From Anaerolinea sp. (lineage in GTDB: Bacteria; Chloroflexota; Limnocylindria; Limnocylindrales; CSP1-4): a stretch of DNA of 64,000 bases. The translations under genes and the position numbers were made by a program. The notes beneath the pieces are model-generated. The model was not told the DNA's origin. It searched no databases and was given only the letters and a program-made list of their open reading frames with translations. This document shows positions 54,822 to 63,632 of the stretch, one piece after another. Each line of letters starts with the position of its first letter. Position 1 is the first letter of the stretch. The DNA is taken from contig PNKK01000005.1 of the NCBI GenBank assembly GCA_013822395.1, forward strand, positions 33,637 through 97,636. The letters run 5' to 3'.

Positions 54822-55364
54822 ATGCCACCGAGTCCGACGAGTCCGACCAGTCCGACCCTGCGCGGCCCACGGGCCCTCCTTCGCCCGATCAGGCGCGACG
54901 ACCGTGCGGCCCTGGCCGCCATCCTCGCTGAGCCGGACGTTGCCCGGTGGTGGATCCATGGGGACCTGGAGTCGACGGTCGCCGGCCTGTACGACGAGCC
55001 CGGCAGCGTCCCGCTCACCATCGAGGTCGATGGCGAGGTGGCCGGCTACATCCAGTTCTCCGAAGACATTGATCCTGATTATCGGCACGCCACCCTCGAC
55101 CTCTTCCTGTCAACCGCCTGGCAAGGCCGCGGGCTCGGGCCCGAGGCGATCCGCCTGGTCGCCCGCCACCTCTTCGAAGAGCGCGGCCACCACAGGATCA
55201 CGATCGACCCGGCGGCCGCGAATGAGCGCGCAATCCGCGCCTACGAGAAGCTCGGGTTCCGGCGGGTCGGGATCATGCGTGCCTACGAGCGCGGCGCCGA
55301 CGGCACCTGGCGCGACGGCCTGCTGATGGACTTGCTGCGGGACGAGCTCATCGAGGTCAGATGA
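54822..55364 (+). CDS. GNAT acetyltransferase, aminoglycoside 6'-type-like
   Basis: A 180-residue acetyl-CoA-dependent acetyltransferase. The fold is clear: LLRPIRRDDRAALAAILAEP, VAGYIQFSEDIDPDYRHATL, the acetyl-CoA loop AWQGRGLGPEAIRLV, and NERAIRAYEKLGFRRVGI. The GNAT subgroup resembles AAC(6')-Ib-like enzymes (DPDYRHA), yet real resistance cannot be assumed. Tandem 9-bp repeats encode PSPTSPTSPT at the N-terminus. The 3' end overlaps the convergent CoA-transferase by 8 bp. Confidence 0.85.
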   Translation: MPPSPTSPTSPTLRGPRALLRPIRRDDRAALAAILAEPDVARWWIHGDLESTVAGLYDEPGSVPLTIEVDGEVAGYIQFSEDIDPDYRHATLDLFLSTAWQGRGLGPEAIRLVARHLFEERGHHRITIDPAAANERAIRAYEKLGFRRVGIMRAYERGADGTWRDGLLMDLLRDELIEVR

Positions 55365-56583
55365 CGTCGTCGACGTGGAGGCGCTCGATCTCGTCGGCGT
55401 CGTAACCCAGCTCGGCCAGGATCTCGTCCGAGTGCTCGCCGAGGAGCGGCGGCGGCGTTCGGACCGCCGCCGGGGTGGCCGAGAAGTCGAACGGGCTGCG
55501 GACCTGGTCGACGCGACCGAGCGCCGGATGGGCCATCGGCACGCGAGCCCGCACGGCCTCCGCCTGGGGGGTCGAGAACGCGTCGAGGACGTCGAGGAGC
55601 GGACCGACCGGAACCTCGGCGGCATCCAGCCGGGCCAGCCACTCCGTCGAGGTCGCTGCCATGATGCACGCCGCGAGGATCGGGACGAGCTCCGCGCGGT
55701 GCTCCACGCGATCGCCGTTCGTCGCGAACCTCGGGTCGGCGGTCAGATCCGGAACCCCGAGCGCCTCGCAGAACCGGGGCCACTGGCGTTCGCTGCCCAC
55801 CGCGACGGCGATCTCCCCATCGGCCGTCCGGAACGTCTCGTACGGGACGATGTTCGGGTGGGCATTGCCGCGCCGGCCCGGTGAGCGGCCCGTCACGAAG
55901 GCGTTCTGGGCCTGGTTCACGAGGATGGCGAGTGTGCTCTGCAGGAGCGAGACGTCAACCCGCTGGCCACCCGCCCGCGGCTTCGCCAGCAACCCCGCGA
56001 GCACCGCCACGGTGCCGAACAGCCCGCTCACGACGTCGCTGATCGCCACGCCGACCTTCGTCGGCTCGCCATCCGGCCGGCCGGTGATCGACATCAGGCC
56101 GGACACCGCCTGGATGACGAAGTCGTAGCCCGGCTTCGCGGCATCGGGCCCGCCGATCCCGTATCCGCCGATCGCAAGGTGCACGAGGGCGGGGTTCAGA
56201 TCCCGCAGGACGGACTCGGAGAATCCGAGCCGCGCGAACCCTCCGGCGCGGAAGTTCTCGACGAGAACGTCGCCGCGCGCCAGGAGCCGGCGGAGCACGT
56301 CGCGGCCCGCCTCGGTCCGAAGATCGAGCCGGAGGCTCCGCTTGTTCCGGTTCACCGCCAGGAAGTACGCGGCGGTTCGGGTCCCGGCGGCGGCGTCGCC
56401 GACCCACGGCGGCCCCCAGCCACGCGTCGCGTCTCCCTCGGGCGGCTCCACCTTCACGACATCGGCACCGAGGTCGGCGAGGAGCATCGTGCAGTACGGC
56501 CCCGCCAGGACGGTGGAGCAATCCACCACCCGGATGCCGTGGAGCGGGCCGTGCGCTGCCGGATCGGAGGATAGGATCGTCAC
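55357..56583 (-). CDS. Family III CoA-transferase (CaiB/BaiF)
   Basis: A 408-residue enzyme that moves CoA between carboxylic acids. Motifs: GIRVVDCSTVLAGPYCTMLL, LGADVVKVEPPEGD, the catalytic-Asp region PDAAKPGYDFVIQAVSGLMS and VSLLQSTLAI. GTG 56583 is the start, with no Shine-Dalgarno but a -10-like box seven bases upstream. The substrate is unknown and no pathway partner is adjacent. Confidence 0.9.
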   Translation of the reverse strand: MTILSSDPAAHGPLHGIRVVDCSTVLAGPYCTMLLADLGADVVKVEPPEGDATRGWGPPWVGDAAAGTRTAAYFLAVNRNKRSLRLDLRTEAGRDVLRRLLARGDVLVENFRAGGFARLGFSESVLRDLNPALVHLAIGGYGIGGPDAAKPGYDFVIQAVSGLMSITGRPDGEPTKVGVAISDVVSGLFGTVAVLAGLLAKPRAGGQRVDVSLLQSTLAILVNQAQNAFVTGRSPGRRGNAHPNIVPYETFRTADGEIAVAVGSERQWPRFCEALGVPDLTADPRFATNGDRVEHRAELVPILAACIMAATSTEWLARLDAAEVPVGPLLDVLDAFSTPQAEAVRARVPMAHPALGRVDQVRSPFDFSATPAAVRTPPPLLGEHSDEILAELGYDADEIERLHVDDVI

Positions 56584-56590
56584 TCGCGCG

Positions 56591-56596
56591 ATGGTA
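56591..56596 (-). promoter_or_regulatory. Putative leaderless -10 box (TACCAT)
   Basis: On the minus strand TACCAT ends 7 nt before the GTG at 56583; no Shine-Dalgarno sequence is seen. Confidence 0.4.
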
Positions 56597-56635
56597 CGGC
56601 CGCGCGGGGGCGGGTGGGCACGCCGCCCGCCGAAG

Positions 56636-57259
56636 CTAGTTCGTGGGACGCCCGAGCTGGCCCGGGCCGCTCGTCGGGACGCCGATCGACTCGGAGCGGC
56701 GCACCCAGTCGGTCCGCTCGCGGTTCACGACGACCGTGTCCGCGAACTCCTGGACCGGGCCCTTCGGCCCCTGGTATTGGACGACCGCATCGGTCAGGGG
56801 CACCATCGGCCGGCGGTGCCGGAAGTGGAGGAGCGGATCGAGCCCTGGCGTCGTGTGGACGTCGCCCGTGACGAGGTAGGGCCCGACCTTCACGGAGAGC
56901 GCCCTCGCGACCGTCTGGCGGCGATGGGCCCGATCGCCACGCGGCCCGGCGGCGAAAACGAGCAGAAGCTCGCCCCGGCGGATCTCCACCGCCTTGATCA
57001 GCCGCGAGCCGCCCTCGGGGAGACGCTCGGCCAGGACGCCCTCGAGCTGGAAGACCTCGTTGTCGTTGAGCATGTCGGACAGGCGCGCGCTGTCGAGCCG
57101 GATGCGGCCGGACAGGCGGCCGTGGGCGGCGAAGGCGACGAGCTCAACCTCCCCGAGACCGTCGGCCTCCGGGCCGGCGACCACGAGGCCGTCGTCCGGC
57201 TGACGAAGAGCGAGTCGAAGCCGGGGACCCATGGATCCGATCACGGCCGGAGCATCCAT
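56636..57259 (-). CDS. Hypothetical soluble protein, DUF6812-like in part
   Basis: A 207-residue protein with two related beta-rich segments: VELVAFAAHGRLSGRIRLDS then ARLSDMLNDNEVFQLEGV; and YLVTGDVHTTPGLDPLLHFR then PMVPLTDAVVQY. The RLSDMLN-type motif recalls DUF6812-like domains, which are of unknown function. The start could be ATG 57259 or ATG 57232, and neither has a good ribosome site. It is divergent from the PIG-L gene. Confidence 0.6.
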   Translation of the reverse strand: MDAPAVIGSMGPRLRLALRQPDDGLVVAGPEADGLGEVELVAFAAHGRLSGRIRLDSARLSDMLNDNEVFQLEGVLAERLPEGGSRLIKAVEIRRGELLLVFAAGPRGDRAHRRQTVARALSVKVGPYLVTGDVHTTPGLDPLLHFRHRRPMVPLTDAVVQYQGPKGPVQEFADTVVVNRERTDWVRRSESIGVPTSGPGQLGRPTN

Positions 57260-57327
57260 GGCGGGACGAGGCCGCGTCCGCCGGTCGATGGTACCGCCCG
57301 TCCCGGGACCTCCGGCCGTCTCCACGC

Positions 57328-57333
57328 TACGAT
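57328..57333 (+). promoter_or_regulatory. Putative leaderless -10 box (TACGAT)
   Basis: TACGAT ends exactly 6 nt before ATG 57340, and no Shine-Dalgarno sequence is present. The same box and spacing occur before the alarmone-synthetase gene. Confidence 0.5.
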
Positions 57334-57339
57334 CCGCCG

Positions 57340-58290
57340 ATGACCGACCTGCGTCCCCGGACCCTGATGACCGTCCATGCCCACCCCGACGACGAGACCA
57401 TCGGTACCGGCGGGCTCATGGCGAAGGCGGTCCGAGACGGCCACCGCGTCATCCTCGTGACCTGCACCCGAGGCGAGCTCGGCGAGATCGTCGTCCCCGA
57501 GATGGCCACGCCGGACAACCACCGACGGCTCGGCGAGATCCGGGCGGCGGAGCTCGAGGCCGCGATGGGCGAGCTGGGCGTCACCGAATGGGAGAACCTC
57601 GGCTACCGCGACAGCGGGATGATGGACACGGAGGGCAACCGCGACCCGCGCTCCTTCTGGCAGGCGGATCTCGACGAGGCCGCCGGCCGACTCACGTGGT
57701 TCGTGCGCCGCTACCGCCCGGACGTCATGACCACCTACAACGACTTCGGCGGCTATGGCCACCCGGACCACATCCGGGTCCACGACGTGTCCGTCCGCGC
57801 CTTCGCCCGGTCGGGCGATCCCGCCTGGTATCCGGAGCAACTCGCCCCGGAGCACGGGGGTACGGGGCCGGCCGAGGCCGACGGCGGCTTTGCGCCGTGG
57901 TCGCCGGCCAAGCTCTACGAGCAGGCGATCCCTGCCTCGGTCCGCAACGCGATGCGCGACCGGATGGAGGCCCTCGGCGAGAAGAGCTTCTGGTCCGAGC
58001 CCTCGGACGCCCCGCCCCAGGAGCTCGAGGCCTTCCGGGAGCGGATGGCCAAGATGCTCGTGCCGGACGAGTCGATCACCACCTGGATCGACGTCTCCGA
58101 CGTCCTCGACCGGAAATGGGCCGCGATCTGGCGCCACGTCAGCCAGATGAGCCCGACCAGCCCGTTCCTTCGCTTCGGCCCCGACGCCTGGCGCGAATTC
58201 TGGGCGAAGGAGGCCTACATCCTCCGCGAGTCGCGCGTCGCGACGCACAACCCCGAGTCGGACGTCTTCGCCGGCCTCGAGTCAGGCTGA
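57340..58290 (+). CDS. PIG-L family zinc deacetylase (MshB/Mca-like)
   Basis: A 316-residue deacetylase. Zinc ligands lie in VHAHPDDETIGTGG (H15, D18) and YGHPDHIRVHDV. RGELGEIVVPEMATPDNHRR fits the MshB/Mca branch, which acts on N-acetylglucosaminyl-inositol or mycothiol conjugates. WDV-type C-terminal helices follow. Without other mycothiol genes in view, the substrate is uncertain. Confidence 0.88.
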   Translation: MTDLRPRTLMTVHAHPDDETIGTGGLMAKAVRDGHRVILVTCTRGELGEIVVPEMATPDNHRRLGEIRAAELEAAMGELGVTEWENLGYRDSGMMDTEGNRDPRSFWQADLDEAAGRLTWFVRRYRPDVMTTYNDFGGYGHPDHIRVHDVSVRAFARSGDPAWYPEQLAPEHGGTGPAEADGGFAPWSPAKLYEQAIPASVRNAMRDRMEALGEKSFWSEPSDAPPQELEAFRERMAKMLVPDESITTWIDVSDVLDRKWAAIWRHVSQMSPTSPFLRFGPDAWREFWAKEAYILRESRVATHNPESDVFAGLESG

Positions 58291-58383
58291 CCAGGAGATC
58301 CAGGGGCGCAGCGTTCTGGGCCCGGGGGACCGGCCACGCGACCAGGTGGAGCGCTTGCGGTTCGATGCGCGATGTACGACACC

Positions 58384-58393
58384 TATACGTATA
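58384..58393. promoter_or_regulatory. TATACGTATA palindrome upstream of the antitoxin gene
   Basis: A perfect 10-bp palindrome in a short AT-rich island, 20 bp before ATG 58414. It probably combines the -10 region with the autoregulatory operator of the Phd-type antitoxin. Confidence 0.5.
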
Positions 58394-58413
58394 TCCCGAG
58401 TGAGAGTGGACCG

Positions 58414-58677
58414 ATGACGACGATCAGCATCCGCGACCTGGGCCGGCGCCCGAGCCAGGTGATCGACGAGGTCATCCGCACCGGCCGGCCGGCGATCATC
58501 ACTCGCCACGGACGGCCGGTGACGGCCATGGTGGCGCTCGATCCCGACGAGCTGGAGGACTTCGTGTTGGCCCGCGCGCCGGAGTTCGCGCGCTCACGGC
58601 GCGATGCGGACGCCGACCTGCGAGCGGGCCGCGTGCGTCCCGCCACCGAGGTATTCGCCGAGCTCGATCGCGACTGA
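58414..58677 (+). CDS. Phd/YefM-type antitoxin
   Basis: An 87-residue protein. Its N-terminal Phd fold reads ISIRDLGRRPSQVIDEVIRT and PAIITRHGRPVTAMVALDP. The acidic, flexible C-terminus (ADLRAGRVRPATEVFAELDRD) would bind the toxin. ATG 58414 follows GAGAGTGGA. The toxin gene begins 9 bp after it. Confidence 0.88.
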   Translation: MTTISIRDLGRRPSQVIDEVIRTGRPAIITRHGRPVTAMVALDPDELEDFVLARAPEFARSRRDADADLRAGRVRPATEVFAELDRD

Positions 58678-58686
58678 TCGGGCGCG

Positions 58687-58980
58687 ATGAGCCGCATCGT
58701 CCTGTCGCGGCGCGCCGAGCGCGATCTGCGCCGAATCGGCCGAGGCGAAGCGCTGGCCCGCCTGCGCGAGGCGCTCGAGGGCCTGGCGGTCGGTGAAGCC
58801 GGCCTCGATGTCAGGCCGTTGGCCGGATCCGCCCCGTGGCATCGCCTGCCGGTCGGCGACTACCGCGTCCTGTACCGAGCGGTAGGGCCCGGCGAGGCCG
58901 GTGACTCAGATGCGCGCTTCCTGGTGGCCCGCGTCGTCAATCGACGCGATCTCGAGCGGGCTGTGGCCGCGCTCGAGTGA
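58687..58980 (+). CDS. RelE/ParE-superfamily toxin
   Basis: A 97-residue protein with the RelE fold: SRRAERDLRRIGRGEALARL, VRPLAGSAPWHRLPVGDYRV, LYRAV and VARVVNRRDLERAV. The basic residues and RVLYR match mRNA interferases that act at the ribosome. It forms a module with the Phd-type antitoxin. Confidence 0.88.
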   Translation: MSRIVLSRRAERDLRRIGRGEALARLREALEGLAVGEAGLDVRPLAGSAPWHRLPVGDYRVLYRAVGPGEAGDSDARFLVARVVNRRDLERAVAALE

Positions 58981-59331
58981 GTGGGCGCCGTCAACCAGCG
59001 GAAGCCAACCCTCGATCGGCCAGGGGGACTCTTCAGCGCAGTTGGCAGTCTGGGGGCATTGAGGTCAGTGCTGGAGATGTGACTCCTCTCGCCCCGACCA
59101 TGATCAGGGAATCCGACCCGGATCTCTCTCCTGGCAGTGCGAGGCGAAACCGTGACGCGCGCGCCTCCGCGATCAGGGAGGCGGTTGCCTTCCGGAGCCC
59201 GAGGGCGTCGATCCGGTCGAAGAGCGTGGCAGCGAGCATCCTGCGGCCGGAACCGCACATTGCCCGCCGCCGAGATCTCGGGGAGTTCGTGCAGGTACCG
59301 GACGGCGACGTCGGCCGCCTCGGTGGGAGTG
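58981..59331. other. 351-bp gap with a possible degraded minus-strand coding remnant
   Basis: Downstream of the restriction-modification gene, on the minus strand, one frame reads EAADVAVRYLHELPEISAAG and another reads AATLFDRIDALGLRKATASL. Both look protein-like, but in different frames and without a proper start. This may be a decayed gene. Nothing else was recognised. Confidence 0.35.
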
Positions 59332-62300
59332 TCAGTCGAGACCGAGCGTTGGCTGGTCCTCGGGTACGCTCGGCACGGGGGGAGCGGCGCGCTCGGCCCC
59401 TGTCGGCGTCGGCAGCTCGCTGGCGGCGAAGACCGGACCGGCCACGACGCGGCCGAGCAGGGACTCGAGAGCAGGGTAGGTGGCGATCGTTGCCTCCAGG
59501 ACCCAGAGCAGCTCGAGGAACTCCTCGGTGAAGGCGGGGGCCCAGCGCTCGGGCCGGATGTCGTCAAGCGGCGAGGAGCGCCGTCCGGCGCCGTCCTTCA
59601 TCCGGTAGGCGAGCCACGACCGGACGACCTCGAAGCCCGAGACCGAGAACGACCACACCTCCGGCGCGACGGGACCGAAGGCGCCGTTGCCGACGTGGAC
59701 AGTCTGGGACGGCTCGTCGTAAGAGAACCGCTCGGGGTAGTCGGCGGCCGTATCGGGAACGGCGATGATCGCGCGGGCGCGGCCCTGTGGCACGACACCG
59801 GGTCGCTCGCCGCCCGGGACGAAGCGGGTCCCGTACGTGTGGAGCCAGATGAGACGCCGGCCGAGCCCCACGGCCTCCGCGAAGAGGGCTGGATCCCGGG
59901 TCAGCGGGATGCGCGGTCCGGGGATCGTCAGCTCCTCGCTGAACCGCTCGACGTAGCTCGGGGAGGCCAGCACGGCGTAGGCGCACGCGAACAGGTCCTC
60001 GGGTGAGACGGGCCGGCCGAGCTCAAGGGCGAGGAGAGCGAGAAGGCCGCCCGTGATGTTCGGTTCGGTCGCGGCTGCATCCCGCCAGAGCGGCACGACG
60101 TCCTTGCCACTGAACGAGCCGCGGAAGTGATGCCGGTCGGGGATGTGGGCTGTTACTGTCGCCGCCGGGCCTGCACCGAGTACCCCTGTGAGCAGGCTCG
60201 TGAAGTAGACCTGCTGTGGACCCTCCACGATCCACAGAGGCGGACGCAGGAAGTCGCCCAGGCGACCGTCTGCAAGAACATGCTGGCGGTCGAACGACCG
60301 ATACGCGTACCTCGCCGTCCGATCCGGTGCTGAGCCGGCTGCAAGGGCCAGGATCGGCGGCAGATCGGGCCGAGCACCGAACAGCGACGGATACTGCCGG
60401 TCGACGCTCCGATCTCGCGTCTGGTGGAAGAGGCGCGCGCGGTCAAGTCGGTCGCTGGCGACAAGGCTCCGCCAGCGGCGGTCGAGCAGGTCGGCCGATT
60501 GCCCGATCGGCCATGTCCGCTTCATCTCGACGCCCGTGTGCTGCCACGGGAACAGGTCGGTCAGCAACGGCCACGACCAGTAGTCGCCGGCCGTCCGCGG
60601 GAGGAACGCCGCGTGCCAGTCGGTCGGGCAGTCGGACCAGTCGAGGTCGGTGGAGTGGCCGATCGCAGCGAGCCGGGCCAGCTTCTCCTCGCGGGTCCCC
60701 TCGATCCGCGCGTAGTGGACCGCGGCCGGCACCTCCGGCATCGGCATGCCGAACCGGACGCCGACGGCGATCGCGACCGGCGTCTGGATCGCGAAGACGT
60801 TCTCGGTCTTGCGGGCGCCCAGGTTGTCACCCTCGAGGTCGATGATCCAGAGCTCGTCGAACGTCCGGCGCATCCACTCGCGCATCCCGACGAAGCCGGG
60901 GCCGCGGAGGTACGACGAGGCGGTGATGAAACTGACGATGCCGGGTCCGGCGGTCGACTCGAACACCTTCCAGAGCGCCCAGCGCCAGAAGTAGACGTAG
61001 TCGTTGTAGAGGTTCTTCAGGTGGACGCCGGCGCCAGACGCCCGCGCCGGCTCGAGGAAGTCGTCGAGGATCGCGCGTCCGCCCGCGTCGCCGAAGCGGA
61101 CCCAGCCGCCCTTGCGGTCCGTCACGAGGTCGCCGGGCTCGATGACCTGGCGGTCGTAGGGTGGATTGCCGATGCAGACGAGCACGCGCGTCTCGGACTT
61201 CACCTTCTGGGCGCGCCGGTGCTCCTCGGACAAGGGCCGGTGGAGGAGCGTCATCTGCCCCGGTGGCGCCGCGAACGGCGACTCAAGCGTGTCAGTCAGG
61301 TAGACGTGCGCGCCGTCAGGCGGCAACTGGCCGCCGGCCGCGAGCACCTGCTGGCTCAACCGCAGATGCGCGACCGCGTATGGGCCGATCAGGATCTCGA
61401 ACGCGTGGGTATTTGCCGCGAGGTCGGTCGCCCGACCGGGGAGAGCACCGGCTCCGAAGCGACGCTCCACCCGTTCGAGCGCCTCGGCCATCGCGGCCAG
61501 GGGGTACGTCCCTGTGCCGGCCGCCGGGTCGAGGAGGACGACGCCCTCACCTGCGAACGTCAGATCCTTGCCAAATCGCGTCTCCAGCAGCTCGGCGACG
61601 AGGCGAACCTGCGCCCCGACGACCTCGACGGGCGTGTAGTAGACGCCCCGGTCCTTGCGCAGCTTCGGATCGTAGGCCGCCAGGAAGTCCTCGTAGAAGT
61701 AGAGCCACGGGTCCGGGCTGCGGTTCGTGAGGGCCGCGAGGTCAACGGCGCCGATCGCCCGCTCGAGGAGGGCAACGCCGACCTCGATCTCGCGCCGCGC
61801 CTGCTCGTCGGTCAGGATCTTGAGCGCCTGGGAGAGGAGCGTGTGACCGCGCGACAGCGTCCGTGCGGCCGCGTCCGTCCCGAGCTCGGTGGAGCCGCTG
61901 AAGCGGGCAAGGAGGAGCGCGTACGTCACCGTCTGGGCGTACGCGTCGGCAAACTGCGCCTCGTCCGCGTCGGGGAAGAGGAACGTGCGCCAGTCCTGGG
62001 CGAGCTGCTCGAGGCTCGATCCCGGCCGCCCGAGCGCGGCGAGGACGTCCTGGCGCACGAGATGGCAGAGCGGCGCAAGGACCTCGGCGAGTGCCTTCGG
62101 GGAGGTCGGCACGATCGGGTTCCACGACATGAAGTCGCGGAGCATCGACTCCAGCTTCTCGGCGTCCGACGGCGCTACCGCCATCGCGCCGACCTCGGCA
62201 ACGTGCCCGGCGAGCTTGAACCGCTGGACGAGCGCGCCCGTGCGGAAGAGGCTCCACTCTGATCCGTCGGTGTAGATCAGGTTCGGGAGCCGCTGGAACT

Positions 62301-62610
62301 TCTGCCACTGCTCGCGGTCCGCACCCGAAAAGCGCTCCGGGCGGGCGCCCCTACCCGGAGCCTTGAGCTCGACGTGACCGGTCAGGAGCCCATCGACCGC
62401 GACGCCGATGTCCGGGCGCGCTCCGAGGCCGCGAACCTGAGCCTCTGTTCGGGCCGCGGCAGTCCGGGCGAATAGGTTCCCGGCAAGCTCGATGAGTTCG
62501 ACGACGGGCGACTTGAGCTGGTCTTCGGGTTGGGCGTGGACGGGCGTGTCGAAGTTGACCTTGACTTTCGCCGCGAACGACCGGGCGACGGTCAGGAGGA
62601 TCGGGTTCAA
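59332..62610 (-). CDS. Single-chain restriction-modification enzyme (type IIG / type ISP-like)
   Basis: A 1092-residue protein. Residues 20-150 contain a PD-(D/E)xK nuclease site: P66-D67, then E81-L82-K83 in HVELKAPG. A helical connector follows. The adenine-N6 methyltransferase has motif I LLDPAAGTGTYPLAAM (D361) and motif IV IGNPPYDR (N482). The C-terminal half (from about 720) matches the target-recognition region of type ISP enzymes. No helicase motifs were found, so it is shorter than translocating ISP enzymes of about 1,500 residues. TTG 62610 has GGGGGAG upstream. It methylates and cuts unmodified DNA. Confidence 0.85.
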   Translation of the reverse strand: MNPILLTVARSFAAKVKVNFDTPVHAQPEDQLKSPVVELIELAGNLFARTAAARTEAQVRGLGARPDIGVAVDGLLTGHVELKAPGRGARPERFSGADREQWQKFQRLPNLIYTDGSEWSLFRTGALVQRFKLAGHVAEVGAMAVAPSDAEKLESMLRDFMSWNPIVPTSPKALAEVLAPLCHLVRQDVLAALGRPGSSLEQLAQDWRTFLFPDADEAQFADAYAQTVTYALLLARFSGSTELGTDAAARTLSRGHTLLSQALKILTDEQARREIEVGVALLERAIGAVDLAALTNRSPDPWLYFYEDFLAAYDPKLRKDRGVYYTPVEVVGAQVRLVAELLETRFGKDLTFAGEGVVLLDPAAGTGTYPLAAMAEALERVERRFGAGALPGRATDLAANTHAFEILIGPYAVAHLRLSQQVLAAGGQLPPDGAHVYLTDTLESPFAAPPGQMTLLHRPLSEEHRRAQKVKSETRVLVCIGNPPYDRQVIEPGDLVTDRKGGWVRFGDAGGRAILDDFLEPARASGAGVHLKNLYNDYVYFWRWALWKVFESTAGPGIVSFITASSYLRGPGFVGMREWMRRTFDELWIIDLEGDNLGARKTENVFAIQTPVAIAVGVRFGMPMPEVPAAVHYARIEGTREEKLARLAAIGHSTDLDWSDCPTDWHAAFLPRTAGDYWSWPLLTDLFPWQHTGVEMKRTWPIGQSADLLDRRWRSLVASDRLDRARLFHQTRDRSVDRQYPSLFGARPDLPPILALAAGSAPDRTARYAYRSFDRQHVLADGRLGDFLRPPLWIVEGPQQVYFTSLLTGVLGAGPAATVTAHIPDRHHFRGSFSGKDVVPLWRDAAATEPNITGGLLALLALELGRPVSPEDLFACAYAVLASPSYVERFSEELTIPGPRIPLTRDPALFAEAVGLGRRLIWLHTYGTRFVPGGERPGVVPQGRARAIIAVPDTAADYPERFSYDEPSQTVHVGNGAFGPVAPEVWSFSVSGFEVVRSWLAYRMKDGAGRRSSPLDDIRPERWAPAFTEEFLELLWVLEATIATYPALESLLGRVVAGPVFAASELPTPTGAERAAPPVPSVPEDQPTLGLD

Positions 62611-62882
62611 GCTGCTCCCCCTGCGGAAGGGCGTCGGGCGAAGCCTATATCAGCGGCGCCAGGTGTCGGATCGGCGGGCTACTCGCCGGTAATCCATGCG
62701 AGGTAGAGTGCCCCATGGCCTCCAGCGCAGAGCAGCATGGCTTCGCAGCTCTCGGATACTCGGGTTCGCAAGTGGATGCTGCCGGCAAATCCCGCGAAGG
62801 TGGTCACCGAAGGAGATCTCCCTTTCGGGGGCCCACGAACCGGACGCGGTCACCGATAGTCCGTCGGTTCTCGTAGGCCGGG

Positions 62883-62888
62883 TACGAT
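62883..62888 (+). promoter_or_regulatory. Putative leaderless -10 box (TACGAT)
   Basis: TACGAT ends 6 nt before ATG 62895, and no ribosome-binding sequence is seen. It is identical to the box before the PIG-L gene. The 284-bp gap from 62611 also holds the divergent promoter of the restriction-modification gene. Confidence 0.5.
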
Positions 62889-62894
62889 CATCAG

Positions 62895-63623
62895 ATGCCA
62901 TCGAATCCCGCGCCGTACTCATCCTGGGGCGGATCGCGCGGCGAGATCGACGCTGCGGGTCGATGCATCCGCGACTACTGGGCCGCGGATGCCCAGGAAC
63001 TCACCGATAAGGTCATGGCGGCATTCGACCTCGCCTGGAAGTATCGGGCGGAGTTTCAGACGCCGCTTACTTCGGTCGTGATGGGCCTCCGAAGTTTCGT
63101 GAAGAGCGAAGGGGTTCCGGTCGTCGTCGCCCAGCGCCTCAAGCGCATGCCGACGATTCTGGACAAGCTCAGTCGGCATACGGCCATGCAGCTCAGCAGG
63201 ATGCAGGACATCGGCGGCTGTCGGGCCGTCTTCCCGCACGGCGGGTTCGCCTACATCGACGGCGTGCGGCACCGAATGAAGCGTCAGAATTGGGATGTCG
63301 TCGAGGAGTACGACTACATCGCGAATCCGAAGACGAGTGGCTATCGCGGTGTCCACGTGGTGGTGCTTCGGACGAACCGGCTCATCGAGATCCAGCTTCG
63401 CACCGAGGCTCAGCACCGATGGGCGGAGACCGTCGAGCAGCTCGGCAGCAGGACTGGCCACAACCTCAAGGACGGGCAGGGGCCGAAAGAGCTACTTCAA
63501 TACCTCGAAAGGGCGGCGTATGGTACTTCCCTGCAGGAGTCCGGCCAGCCGTTGCCAGGGGATTTCTTGACCGAGTTCGCGGGACTCACGCAGCGCGCCC
63601 AGCCGTTCCTCGTGAGACGATAG
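62895..63623 (+). CDS. Small alarmone synthetase-like (RelA/SpoT domain) protein, possible toxin
   Basis: A 242-residue protein with the (p)ppGpp synthetase fold and no hydrolase (HD) domain. Motifs: R81-x-K83 in QRLKRMPTILDKLS, MQDIGGCRAVF (D105), YDYIANPKTSGYRGVHVVV, and IEIQLRT (E165, Q167). N- and C-terminal helical extensions flank it. Small synthetases of this kind make (p)ppGpp, or in toxSAS systems make ppApp or pyrophosphorylate tRNA. The short gene 9 bp downstream and the defence neighbours favour a toxin-antitoxin or antiphage role. The DNA appears lower in GC than average here. Confidence 0.85.
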   Translation: MPSNPAPYSSWGGSRGEIDAAGRCIRDYWAADAQELTDKVMAAFDLAWKYRAEFQTPLTSVVMGLRSFVKSEGVPVVVAQRLKRMPTILDKLSRHTAMQLSRMQDIGGCRAVFPHGGFAYIDGVRHRMKRQNWDVVEEYDYIANPKTSGYRGVHVVVLRTNRLIEIQLRTEAQHRWAETVEQLGSRTGHNLKDGQGPKELLQYLERAAYGTSLQESGQPLPGDFLTEFAGLTQRAQPFLVRR

Positions 63624-63632
63624 GGATATCCG

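Noticed and set aside
54822-54860. Tandem 9-bp AGTCCGAC-type repeats as a phase-variable switch
   Set aside because: The units are multiples of three and code in frame for Pro-Ser-Thr repeats, so changes in number would not shift the frame.
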